In this document: positions 52,848-62,149 of the stretch, piece by piece
Layout of the letters: each line of letters begins with the position of its first letter
Numbering within the stretch: the first letter of the stretch is position 1
From: Armigeres subalbatus
Lineage: Eukaryota > Arthropoda > Insecta > Diptera > Culicidae
NCBI RefSeq assembly: GCF_024139115.2
Contig: NC_085141.1
Location: 36,710,120-36,774,119 of the forward strand
DNA length: 64,000 nucleotides
Direction: 5' to 3'
The notes under the pieces: model-generated
The model's database searches: none
The model's input: the letters and a program-made list of their open reading frames with translations, nothing else
Told to the model about the DNA's origin: nothing
Program-made: the position numbers and the translations under genes

Positions 52848-53264
52848 TTGAAAAGAAGTATGTTTGGTAGCATTGTTTGTTACACTGACGGCTCCCTCTT
52901 CGAAGGCACAGCGGGTGCAGGTGTCTACTCGCGTGAGCTGAGATTGGAACAGTCCCACTCACTGGGTAGTCACTGCACTGTCTTTCAAGCGGAAATATTT
53001 GCCATTATGTGTGGAGTGCAATCCGCACTGCAGAAACACATAATGGGCAAAGTAATATACTTCTGTTCAGATAGCCAAGCAGCTATCGCTGCTCTCGCTT
53101 CGGCCAACTCAAGGTCGAAGTTAGTAATCACATGTCGAACTCAAATTGAGGAACTGAATTCAGTTAATATGTTGCACCTTATATGGGTACCTGGCCATTC
53201 TTCCATAGCTGAAAACGAATTGGCTGATGAGTTAGCTCGCACTGGAGCATCACAAGACTTCTAG
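52848..53264 (+). pseudogene. LOA ORF2 RNase H domain, catalytic residues intact
   Basis: This 138-codon open stretch holds a whole RNase H fold: IVCYTDGSLFEGTAGAGVY (first Asp), VFQAEIFAIMCGVQSAL (Glu), YFCSDSQAAIAAL (second Asp), WVPGHSSIAENELADELAR (His and last Asp). All four acidic catalytic residues are present and in order. In active LOA elements it degrades the RNA template during target-primed synthesis. It is joined to decayed sequence on both sides and there is no sign of independent expression, so it is listed as part of the dead LINE. Confidence 0.87.
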
Positions 53265-53935
53265 GAACTTTTTTCAAATGGGCGTAATTGATTCTGACCT
53301 TGATTTTTGGAACGGCGATTGTGCTCTTAATTCAAACTATTTTGGTCAACTAATGTACTTAACAGAAAGAATAGATTGCGGACTATCCGGTAGTAACGTC
53401 AGTTGAACGAAATTTGGTGAATAGACAGAGTATGAGTCGATTCAAATTTCAAGGTCAAATACAGTTAGGCCTATTTGAAAAAAGTTCCTAGACTTTATTG
53501 GTCCTGAGCCAGCTATTCCAATATCTAAGTGTTGGGTGAAGCGTTTGATTAGCTCTTGGGCTTCCACTCAGCACAAACTGTATTGGAGTAGTTTGGATTC
53601 ATGTCGACAAACAAAATTGTATATCCGAGAGTCATCTCCGGTATTAGCAAACTATTTAGCTAATCTGTCTAAACAAAAATGCTGTGTCTTAGTCAAGGCC
53701 TTGACAGGTCACTGCCGACTGAACTAATAACATGGCAAATATTCAACGTGTTGAATCATTTGTCTGTGATGGTTGTGAATCCGATTATGGTACTTCTTAT
53801 CATCTGATGTGTAACTGCCCAGTTTATACGCAACTGCGTTTCCAAATATTTAGTAAACACTTACTAAGTGAAATTGACTTCAGAAACCTGAGCCTTCAGA
53901 GTATTCTGTTGTTCATAACCCGTTGGCTGTGGTAA
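53265..53935 (+). pseudogene. LOA ORF2 C-terminal tail (pseudogene)
   Basis: Fragments SWASTQHKLYWSSLDSCRQT (53550-53610), KALTGHCRLN (about 53695-53725) and FVCDGCESDYGTSYHLMCNC (Cys/His cluster, about 53758-53820) represent the closing part of ORF2, ending at the stop near 53935. The C-x2-C...H...C pattern is also known from R1 and LOA tails. A stop near 53727 and shifts upstream disable it. Confidence 0.78.
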
Positions 53936-54152
53936 AGAGCTTTGAACTTTTGTACGTTTGTACATTGTATGCCCTCTTCAAGGGTCCCTTTTCCCAAACT
54001 TCCATTTTCTCCCATCCATATTCCTTTCCTTTTGTTCACTTACTTTTCCGTCAGGTGCGTGATGAGAAAGGCTGTAAAGGCGATGGCACAAATCTCCCAA
54101 ATTGAGGTGAACGTGCCCCTGGAGCTGACGTCCTGATATCTGATACCTGATA

Positions 54153-54734
54153 GCTCAGTGGAAATGAATTGAATTTTCGATTCGGCCACTCGATAGTAGG
54201 TTGTACATGTACTTCTAAAAAATGTCTTACCAGATGAATGAACAAGGAATATTTCTAAAATAGAACAAATCAAATGCGATTCAAGTGAATCTCCATCACT
54301 TCAATTTTAATATCCGAATCAAATCCAGGAACGCAATTCTGCTATTTTTATTGATCATAATAAACAGGTCCGACAGCTCGAATTCGGTAAACGTCGAGTT
54401 TCATCGTTCACCGAAAGTAATAACTTACTTATAACGGGAAATCGACAAAAAAAAATCTATTGCAATTTAATATGCCTCTTCTTGGCCTCTTACTTGCCCG
54501 ACAGGTAGGTTGCTGAACAAACCATAAAAAAGTGCCAATATTTCTTCGAAAATAACGACAAGAAAAGAACTGGCAATAATAAAGCTGCACCAAAAGAAAT
54601 AGGGAAATGAAAAATAACCTAGCGGTAATGGTTAATTTCTCGTGCCTTACGAAATTACTATTTTGGCCAGAACTCTTGAGCAAATAGTCCGATCTGACCG
54701 ATCATATTCAATAAAAATCTAAGGGGCAGGATTC
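54153..54734. other. AT-rich spacer, no recognised gene
   Basis: No frame with a motif, no clean repeat. Confidence 0.4.
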
Positions 54735-54840
54735 TCCATTAAATGCAACTTGTTGCAAGCAAATCGATTAAAGATAAGTGCATTTAAAATGAAAGAGATT
54801 TTTCGGCGGGCACGTACACAGACATCGTTTTAATGATGCA
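54735..54840 (+). repeat. Dispersed mosquito repeat, end fragment
   Basis: taaatgcaacttgttgcaag and the following agataagtgcatttaaaatg resemble the start of the copies at 3640 and 11884. A similar fragment lies at 59322-59375 (ggaatgcaacttgttgcgaa). Only the first ~100 bp are present. Confidence 0.55.
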
Positions 54841-55132
54841 AATGCTATTTGTGGAATTCCTGGCCCACTCGGACTCAATCTGGCCACATCGGTCACAATC
54901 CGGGGACCAACGGAATGACCATTTTCTAAATTGATTCAAAATAGGTCGGGCGACACCTCAAACTTCATGATTTCACAAAGCAATGATGAGAATGATATTT
55001 TTAGGGTTCCTGGCCCACTAGAATCCATTCCGGCCACAATCCGGAGGACCTATGGAATAGCCATTTTCTAAATTGGGTTCCTGGCCCACTCGGATTCAAT
55101 CCGACCACATCGGTTACAATCCAGGGACCCAG
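54841..55132 (-). repeat. 150-bp satellite, inverted block
   Basis: cctggcccact recurs at 54859, 55009 and 55080, so one full 150-bp step is followed by a shortened 71-bp step. Each unit includes tggccacatcggtcacaatc, accattttctaaattgattc and cacctcaaacttcatgattt. It is the reverse complement of the block at 58402-59220. Confidence 0.85.
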
Positions 55133-55149
55133 GAATTCCACCGAAAATT

Positions 55150-57126
55150 TATACAGAAATTATACCGTAAATGAAATCAACAGTGGAATTTTCGGAGGAA
55201 TTCCTAGATTTATTCCCAAAGAAATCCTGAAAGAATTCCGGTGGAAACTTCAAGATTTCTACTGGGACATCCTTCAGGAGTTTTTCTGAAAATTCCTCCC
55301 GGAGTTCCACCGGGAATTCCACCGGCAGTTCCTCAAAGAGTTCCTGCAGGATTTTCTCCGAAAATTATTCCGGTAGTTCTATCGGCAGATCCTACGGGGG
55401 TTCCTCTTCCGGGAATTTCTCCAGAATTTCCTCCGGGAATTCATTCAAGCTTTCTTTCTGGAATTCATTTAGGCTTCTCCAGGAATTTATATAGAAAATC
55501 CTCCAGAAGCTCCACCGAGAATTTCTCTGGGAGCTCCTGAAGGTAATCTCCGGGAGGTCCTCCGATGATGATGATGACCCAGCTCAGCTACATACCCCTA
55601 GAAAGGTTTCAGCTAGACGAGATTTGTGTATAAGATGAATTATCCAAGATTTTTTTCGAGCATTCTTCTGGTAGTTTCACTGGCAGTTCCTCCGGGGGTT
55701 CATGTGAAAATTCTCCCGGGAGTTTTTTCAGAAATTCCTCCGGAAGTTATTTCAAGAATTCCTCCGGGAGTTCCACCGGTAGCTCTTCCAGGAAATCATG
55801 CAGGCTTTTTTTCAGGAAATCATTTAGTCCTTCTTCAATACAATAGTTTCTCTGGGAGTCCCTCTAGGAATTCTGCTAGGAGTTCCTCCTGAAATTCCTC
55901 CGGGAGCTCTTTCGGCAGTTACTACGAGAATTCCTCCGGGAGATCCACCGGCAGTTTCAATGAGCATTTCTCCGGAAGTTTCTACGGCAGCTCCCCCGAG
56001 TGTTCTTCTAAGAAGGAACTCCTGGAGTTATTTCCGGAGGAGCTCCTGGAGGAATTTCTGGAGGAATTTCCGGAGAAATTATCAGAGGATTTTTCGGAGG
56101 AACTTCCGGTAGAACTTCTTGAGGAATTTCCTAAAGAACTACAGGAAGAATTTCTAGAGTAACTCTCGTAAAAACTCTTGGATGAACTCCCAAATGAAGT
56201 TCCGTAAGAATTCCAGGAGGAACTCCTGGAAGAGTTCTCAAAAGATCTCCCAGAGCAACGCCCAGAGAAATTCTCCGCGGAACTTCTGGTGGATTTTGTA
56301 GATAAATTCTAAAAAAAGCCTGAATGAATTCCCGGAGGAGCTACTGCTGGAACTCCCAGGTAAATTTTCAGAGGAACAGTCGTTGGAATACCCGGAGTTG
56401 AATTTCTAGAGGAACTTCCGAAATTCCATTTCCCGTGAAATTCCTGCCATATATTCTCCTGAATTCCCTGTGAAGCTCTTGGAGGGATTCCTGGAGGAAC
56501 TCTTGGAAAAACTCCTGGAGGAGGTCCCACAAGCACTTCCGGAAGAATTCTCACAAGAAAGTCCTGAACTAATTCTTGGAGAAGTTCATGAAGGAATTTC
56601 TGGATAAATATGTGAAGGAATTCCCAGAAAAAATACCAGAAGAAATTATTGCAGAAATTCCCAGATGAAATGCTGAAGAAATTACCGGATGAATTCCCGG
56701 AGATTGTTCTGAAGAAATTCTTGGAAGAACTCTTGAAAGATATCTTGGAGGAACTCTCAAATTAATATCCGAATGAAATTCTGGAGTGAATTTCTAGTGA
56801 AGTCCGGAAAGCATTCCAGGACAATTCCGCGGAAAAATTTCGGGAGAAATTCCTAAAGGAATTCCTGGAGAAGTACCTGAAGCAATTTCCGGGATAATAC
56901 CTGGAAGAATTTTCGAAGAAATATATGGACGAATTCCTGGAAAAAATTCTGAAGAAATTTTTAGATGAGTTCTTGAAGGATATTCTGAAGTAATAGCGGA
57001 AAGAATTCCAGAATGAAATCCTAGAGGATTTCACTACTAAATTTATGGAGGTATTTCCGGAAAAACTCCCGAAAGTTATCCTGGAGGAATTAAAGGAAGA
57101 GTTCCTGCAGGAGTGGTACAATTTTC
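55150..57126. repeat. Decayed GGAATTCC minisatellite, polarity switch near 56010
   Basis: From 55200 to about 56000 the strand reads ttcctccgggaattcc-type units; after about 56012 it reads ggaggaactcctggagga-type units, the complement. Units are diverged and much older-looking than those at 30301-35975. A short unrelated stretch with a (gat)n run sits at about 55565-55650. Open frames here are repeat-derived. Confidence 0.85.
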
Positions 57127-57905
57127 AATAAGTCCCTCCAGCTATTTGGCTTCGCCGGCGACATAGATATTATGGCACGTAACTTTGAGAAGATGGAGGA
57201 AGCCTACATCCGACTGAAGAGGGAAGCCAAGCGGATCAGACTAGTCATCAACACGTCGAAGACGAAGTACATGATTGGAAGAGGTTCAAGAGACGACAAT
57301 GTGAGTTGACATCGGTGGTGATGAAATCGAGGTGGTAGAAGAATTTGTGTACTTGGGCTCACTGGTGACTGCCGAAAATGATACCAGCAGAGAAATTCGG
57401 AGACGCATAGAGGCTGGAAATCGTACATACTTTGGACTCCGCAAGACGCTCCGATCGGATAGAGTTCGCCGCCGTACCAAACTGACAATCTACAAAACGC
57501 TCATTAGAACCTGGACGATGCTCGTGGAGGACCAACGCGCACTCGGAGTTTTCGAAAGGAAAGTGCTGCGTACCATCTATGGTAGGGTGCAGACGGCGGA
57601 CGGTACGTGGAGGAGGCGAATGAACCACGAGTTGCATCAGCTGTTGGCAGAACCATCCATCGTTCACACCGCGAAAATCGGACGACTGCGGTGGGCCGGG
57701 CACGTAGCCAGAATGTCGCACAGTAACCCGGTGAAAATGGTTCTCGACAACGATCCGACGGGCAAGGTGGATCGATCAGGTGGAAGATGACTTGCCTGAT
57801 CCTCCGTAGACTGCGTGGTTGGCGACGTGTAGCCATGGAGCATAATGGAGAAGACTCTTATATACCGCACAGGCCACTTCGGCCTTAGTCTGAATAAATA
57901 ATAAT
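57127..57905 (+). mobile_element. RTE LINE 3' fragment inside the decayed minisatellite
   Basis: It starts within the RT at LFGFAGDIDIMA, where the catalytic FADD box has Gly in place of the first Asp, then INTSKTKYMIG, and, after a shift near 57310, VEEFVYLGSLVTAENDTSRE through RLRWAGHVARM to about 57790. The 3' end has ataataataat at 57893-57905. Minisatellite sequence continues on both sides, so the fragment inserted into the array. Confidence 0.85.
57332..57790 (+). pseudogene. RTE ORF2 C-terminal region, 152 codons
   Basis: The reading begins VEEFVYLGSLVTAEND and proceeds RRRIEAGNRTYFGLRKTLRS, TKLTIYKTLIRT, ALGVFERKVLRTIYG, TWRRRMNHELHQL, IGRLRWAGHVARMSHSNPVK and NDPTGKVDRSGGR. The thumb, connection and tail of RTE reverse transcriptase are thus present in one frame, but without the palm upstream and with a probable small deletion after LIRTW. 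It is a useful reference for the 31 codons missing from the RTE copy interrupted by the Jockey LINE. Confidence 0.85.
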
Positions 57906-58340
57906 AATCCTGGAGGAATGCCCGGAGAAGTTCTTAGAAGAATTTCCGAAGGAATTTCTTATAGATTTACAAGTGAAATTGTGGAGCGAAATCGGAGGAT
58001 TTCCGTCATAAATTTCTGAAGAAACTTCTAGCGGAATTTTGGAAAGAAATTCCGTTTGTATTCTTGAAGGAACTCCCGAATGTATATAAATGCAGGAGAT
58101 TTTCTGGAAGAATAGCCGAAGAAATGTCTAGAAGGAAAAATTGGAGAAAAAAATAAATCTTCAAGGAATTTCCTCATGAATTTCCTAAAAAAAACTAATT
58201 TAGTGAGGGGTTTCTAGATAAGGAGAAACTACAATTACATGAGAAAGATTTTCGAACGATTTTCAGAGGAACTTGTGGATTACTTTTCGGAGGAATTTAG
58301 AAGTTCCCAGGGGAGCTTCTAGAAGGATTTCAAGGAGAAT
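57906..58340. repeat. Decayed GGAATTCC minisatellite, continuation
   Basis: ggaggaatgcccggagaag and gaagaatttccgaaggaatt continue the GGA-polarity units seen before the RTE fragment. They fade out by about 58340. Confidence 0.75.
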
Positions 58341-58401
58341 TCTTGCGCCCGAAACTTTTCGAGTTGTTTTGCCCCAACCTGTCCACTCTGGCTAAGCGCT
58401 T

Positions 58402-59220
58402 GTATCATTCCCATCATTGCTTTGTAAAATCATGAAGTTTGAGGTGTTACATGCAGAGTGTAAAATAATCGAAAATTTTTAGTGAAGACCATTTTTCTTC
58501 ATTTGTCAGTTCACTTCCGACACATTCATAGTCGGCTCTGGACAGTCAATATTCAGTTGAATATTAGTCATTGAATATTTATGCACATTTTACAAATTGA
58601 TAAATTATCTGAAATCTGAACACGTTTCAAATGAGTAAAGTAATTTATCAAACAGGACTGAATCCGATTTTCATCCGCGAGGCACTTTCAGTGGTAAACA
58701 TCAACATAAACAATGATAATTATGTTTTTTTTCTGCACATAGTAACCACATTCAGTGACAGTCGAATGAATAGTTCGTGGAGTAGTCGTCTGACTATGTC
58801 ATTCTATGTTTTGAATATTCATGCGATGTTTGTCAAAATTAGGACCGAAGTTGCTTCATGAAGATGAATATTTTAAGCTCTGGTTACATGACCTATTTTG
58901 AATTGATTTAAAAAATGGCCATCCCGTAGGTCCCCGGATTGTGACCGATGTGGCCGGATTGAATCCGAGTGGGCCAGGAACCCTACAAATATCATTCCCA
59001 TCATTGCTTTGTAAAATCATGAAGTTTGAGGTGTCGCACGACCTATTTTGAATCAATTTAGAAAATGGTCATTCCGTTGGTCCCCGGATTGTGACCGATG
59101 TAGCCAGATTGAGTCCGAGTGGGCCAGGAACCCCAAAAATATCATTTGCATCATTGCTTTGTGAAATCATGAAGTTTGAGGTGTCGCACGACCTGTTTTG
59201 ACTTAAAATTGTAAATGGCC
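58402..59220 (+). repeat. 150-bp satellite, direct block
   Basis: tcattgcttt starts at 58413, 59001 and 59151, and gggccaggaa at 58971 and 59121. The last step is exactly 150 bp, and the first is 151 bp once the 429-bp insertion and its duplication are removed. Units contain tccccggattgtgaccgatg, tccgagtgggccaggaac and aaatcatgaagtttgaggtg. Confidence 0.88.
58454..58882. mobile_element. 429-bp hAT-like element inside the satellite
   Basis: It begins CAGAGTGTAAAATAATC and ends with TTTTAAGCTCTG, an inverted match of about 14 bp. gttacatg is duplicated at 58446-58453 and 58883-58890. Removing the element and one duplicate leaves an uninterrupted satellite unit. CAGAG ends and an 8-bp duplication fit hAT. 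Non-coding. Confidence 0.85.
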
Positions 59221-60123
59221 ACTTATTCCGGGGGCAACTGACCCCAACGGAATCTGGAATAATTCTGGAACCGTATTGTGGATAGCCTCGAAACTAAATA
59301 AATCAAAAATTGGGATCCATCCGGATGGAATGCAACTTGTTGCGAAAGAATCGGTCAAGAAATGCGATTTTTACAGCAGTTTAGATTTTTGAAAGCCCTT
59401 AAAAACAGACGTTGGGGACGGAAAGGTAACAAAATAATGCCGTTTCTTGCTTTTCTTTTTAAATTACACTAACTTATATGTTTATTTTTTCAAAGCAATT
59501 TACAACAACCGTCATACAAACATGTAAAGAGAATATTTTGTATCGGCAATATCGAACTCGACTGAAACTTATAAATCAAACATAACTCCCATATTATGAG
59601 GCATATATATTTCCATATTAACCACATTGGCATTGGCTCAATCCCGTGGCACAGATTGAGAGCGTGGGCTAGACCAAAAGATTCGCGGGCGTCTTCAGCT
59701 TTATGGATCATTCAATTATGTTTTATTGCTTACCAGTAAAAATCATAAATAACCATAACAACCGCATGGAACCATTTTGCGGGCAATCTGGCAGCAGATT
59801 TAGTATCTTTTATCTGACGCCAAGTTTGGATTCCAATTTCGGGAGATGAAAACAATCGGTGTTAAGTATCTATTTGCTGGCCATTAGCAGGTTGTACCAT
59901 AAGTTGATGTGTTTTTTTTTTCGTTTCAAGCCTTTGGTGTGTTAGTTTTATTCGAAGCCGAGTTTAAAGTCATTTGTTCAATTCTATTTAAATTACGAAC
60001 ATAAATGAATTGAAAAAATATCGGTAGATACCAGACACGAAACATTCAAGTCGTTATTTAGAGCAAGGCTTATACTGACCTTCTCCACAAAATCAAAATT
60101 TGATTGATTTTAATATCCTTAGA
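59221..60123. other. AT-rich spacer, no recognised gene
   Basis: It contains a short dispersed-repeat start at 59322-59375. Nothing else is recognised. Confidence 0.4.
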
Positions 60124-60230
60124 CCTGTGCGCCGCCGCGCCACGCCGCCGCCGCCGGTGGTTTTACTCACGCCGCCGCCGCCGGCGATTTTGGGTCGGCG
60201 CGCCGCTGATCATAATTTTGCCACGCCGAT
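60124..60230. repeat. (CCG)n-rich stretch with palindromic arms
   Basis: cgccgccgcgccacgccgcc, gccgccggtgg and ggtcggcgcgccgctg make a CG-dense island in an AT-rich setting. A shorter relative lies at 36240-36300. Possibly a fragment of a GC-rich repeat element. Confidence 0.6.
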
Positions 60231-60254
60231 GATTAGTCGCAATGAAAAATTCAA

Positions 60255-60390
60255 TTAACTTGAGTCGAATCGAGAACAAAACACTGAAGATGGCCTAACA
60301 GATGAGATCGCAATACGTATCGCTAAAGCAATACAAATTGGTGGAATTAATTGGAATAGTACTAAACTCGTCTATTGACAATGATGTTGA
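60255..60390 (+). repeat. Dispersed repeat related to 30036-30130
   Basis: cactgaagatggcctaacag, gcaatacgtatcgct and ggtggaattaattgg...aaactcgtct match, with changes, the right half of the foldback at 29917-30130. There is no hairpin partner here. Confidence 0.6.
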
Positions 60391-61050
60391 GTAAACTCGT
60401 CAGAATTCAATTTCAAATCTTCCTCAAGTGATAGTGTCTCGGTGTCTCTAAGTCGGTGTAGTGACATGCATTGTCTTGGTTAATGAAAAAAGTTGGTTGA
60501 TTCGATTGAGAGTTTGAATGAGGCTTTATCTAGTAAAATAAAACATATGTTAATTGTTTAACTGGTTTTTGGAATTCGTCTAAGTCAGGGCTTCATTCAG
60601 TCGGGCACCTAAACTTGTAGGAGACTCCTAAAATATGTTTGTTGTGGTACATAAGCTTTTACTCAAAGCGCCCCCTCCCATTCTTATAGGATGTGACAAT
60701 GGTGTAGGCAAATAATTACAGTTCAGGAATATCAAATTAAGTAGCACATTCATTATCTTGACAATATTTTCTTTTTTATTTATCAAAATCAAAAAGGCCA
60801 GTTTTCTTTGTTTTTAGATTTGCACCATTAGGACAGTTGACTGATTTGGCTAAATTTAGCAAAATAATTAAATCCCTACTGTGAATGCTTTCCCGATTCT
60901 TTTTTATTCCGTGTAACAAATTTTTATTTTGAAATCAGTTTTTGAATATGATTGATAAAATCACTTGGTATATTGCGAACATCAGTTGAAACCCCTTCTT
61001 CTTTTCTTATTAACTGCCACTGTTGGGGATGTTGTCGCCTCGTCGCGTAG
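60391..61050. other. AT-rich spacer, no recognised gene
   Basis: No gene-like frame or repeat recognised. Confidence 0.4.
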
Positions 61051-62091
61051 TAGGGTAAGACGGTATAATGCGCCCCACCTAGCCAAAACGCCCCCTTCGA
61101 TTTCTAGCAAACTATTACTAACTAAGAGTAAAATTAGTTGGTACCTTTAAATAATTAGAAAACCATCATACTATGTGAATGTGGAAGTATTTTTGTATTA
61201 CATTTTTGAAAATAAAAGCATAATACAGAAAGTTACAGTTTTGATGTAACTTTTATTGTTGAAACAAACAATCAACATTCTGGAGCGACGCTAGCATACT
61301 GTCCGCAAAACTTGCACTGGAACACTCAGTTGGGCAACAAAATAACTTTTCTCTGTGGTTGATATGATATAAAGTTGCTTCCATCTTTTAAAAATGTAAC
61401 GATTTCCGATAATATGTTTCACTGGTCAAAACGCCCAGTGTTGACAGGACGATGTGCCCTTACCAACTGGACACAAGCGCAGCGAGCCTGCAGCTGTTGC
61501 TTCCAAATTATATGGAAAATTTTAAAATGTAATTCACACCTGCTTAAATGGACATTTGTTGGTTTTTTAATGTCAAGCACATAAGGATTTGTAAACTTTT
61601 TATTATTGGATAGAAAAAATAATAATGAAGGGCAATAAAACGGCTAAGGTGGGGCGTATTTGCCAGGCACTTTTTGAAATCCATTTTTTCACGACTTTTC
61701 AAAAAAGCTTTATTGCGTTTTCTCAGTAATATGTTTTATATGACTACCCACAGGCAATGCATTCGCGACCTTTTGGACTACCAAATACCGTCGTCGGGGG
61801 TGACAATGGGTCAAACGGTGGTGAGAATGGGTCACTGTTTCAACCACTTAGAACGCTTGTAGGTTGGATTGAATGCATCTGAGGGCAAGAAGACTAAAAT
61901 ATAAGAGACCTTTTTGAACGATTTTGCTCTACGACCTTCAGACTGCCGGTGAAAGCGATGACCCATTCTCACCCCCAGACCCATTGTCACCCCCGATGGC
62001 GGTAACACAAAGTTTGCCTAAATTGCATTGAAAAGTAAAAAGTTATCATAGGTGTTGCCTTAGGGGGGAGTATTATACCGTCTTACCTTAT
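61051..62091. mobile_element. 1.04-kb inverted-repeat element with TA-type ends
   Basis: The ends tagggtaagacggtataat (61051) and attataccgtcttacctta (to 62091) are inverted repeats of about 25 bp with a few mismatches, continuing as gcgcccc/ggggggag. The flanks show only TA, as for Tc1/mariner-type targets. Short internal ggcgcc/ccccacc words repeat near the ends. No transposase frame. A second element is nested at 61786-62004. Confidence 0.72.
61786..62004. mobile_element. 219-bp short inverted-repeat element nested in the 1.04-kb element
   Basis: taccgtcgtcgggggtgaca at the left is answered by tgtcacccccgatggcggta at the right, and gtgagaatgggtcac by gacccattctcac inside. The arms exceed 45 bp with few mismatches. 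The ends abut TA. Non-coding. Confidence 0.8.
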
Positions 62092-62149
62092 TTAGTGAAC
62101 TTATTTGGTTGAAACGCCAAGAGTTTCAAACATTACGAAATTTTATTTT

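Larger units (their letters stand above)
48399..54152 (+). mobile_element. LOA-clade LINE (Lian-like), split by a foldback element
   Basis: ORF2 pieces on the plus strand are endonuclease (48399-49388), reverse transcriptase (51355-52680) and RNase H with C-terminal tail (52848-53935). The presence of RNase H after RT and the sequence type (WHVSDEES-like box, CPQGGVLS) point to LOA; Lian of Aedes aegypti is the named mosquito example. ORF1 is missing. The 3' end near 54125-54152 has ctgatacctgata-type short repeats. Frameshifts and stops are numerous. Confidence 0.82.

Noticed and set aside
60124..60230. CpG-island promoter
   Set aside because: The CG content comes from simple CCG repetition with a relative at 36240-36300, and no gene is seen next to it.
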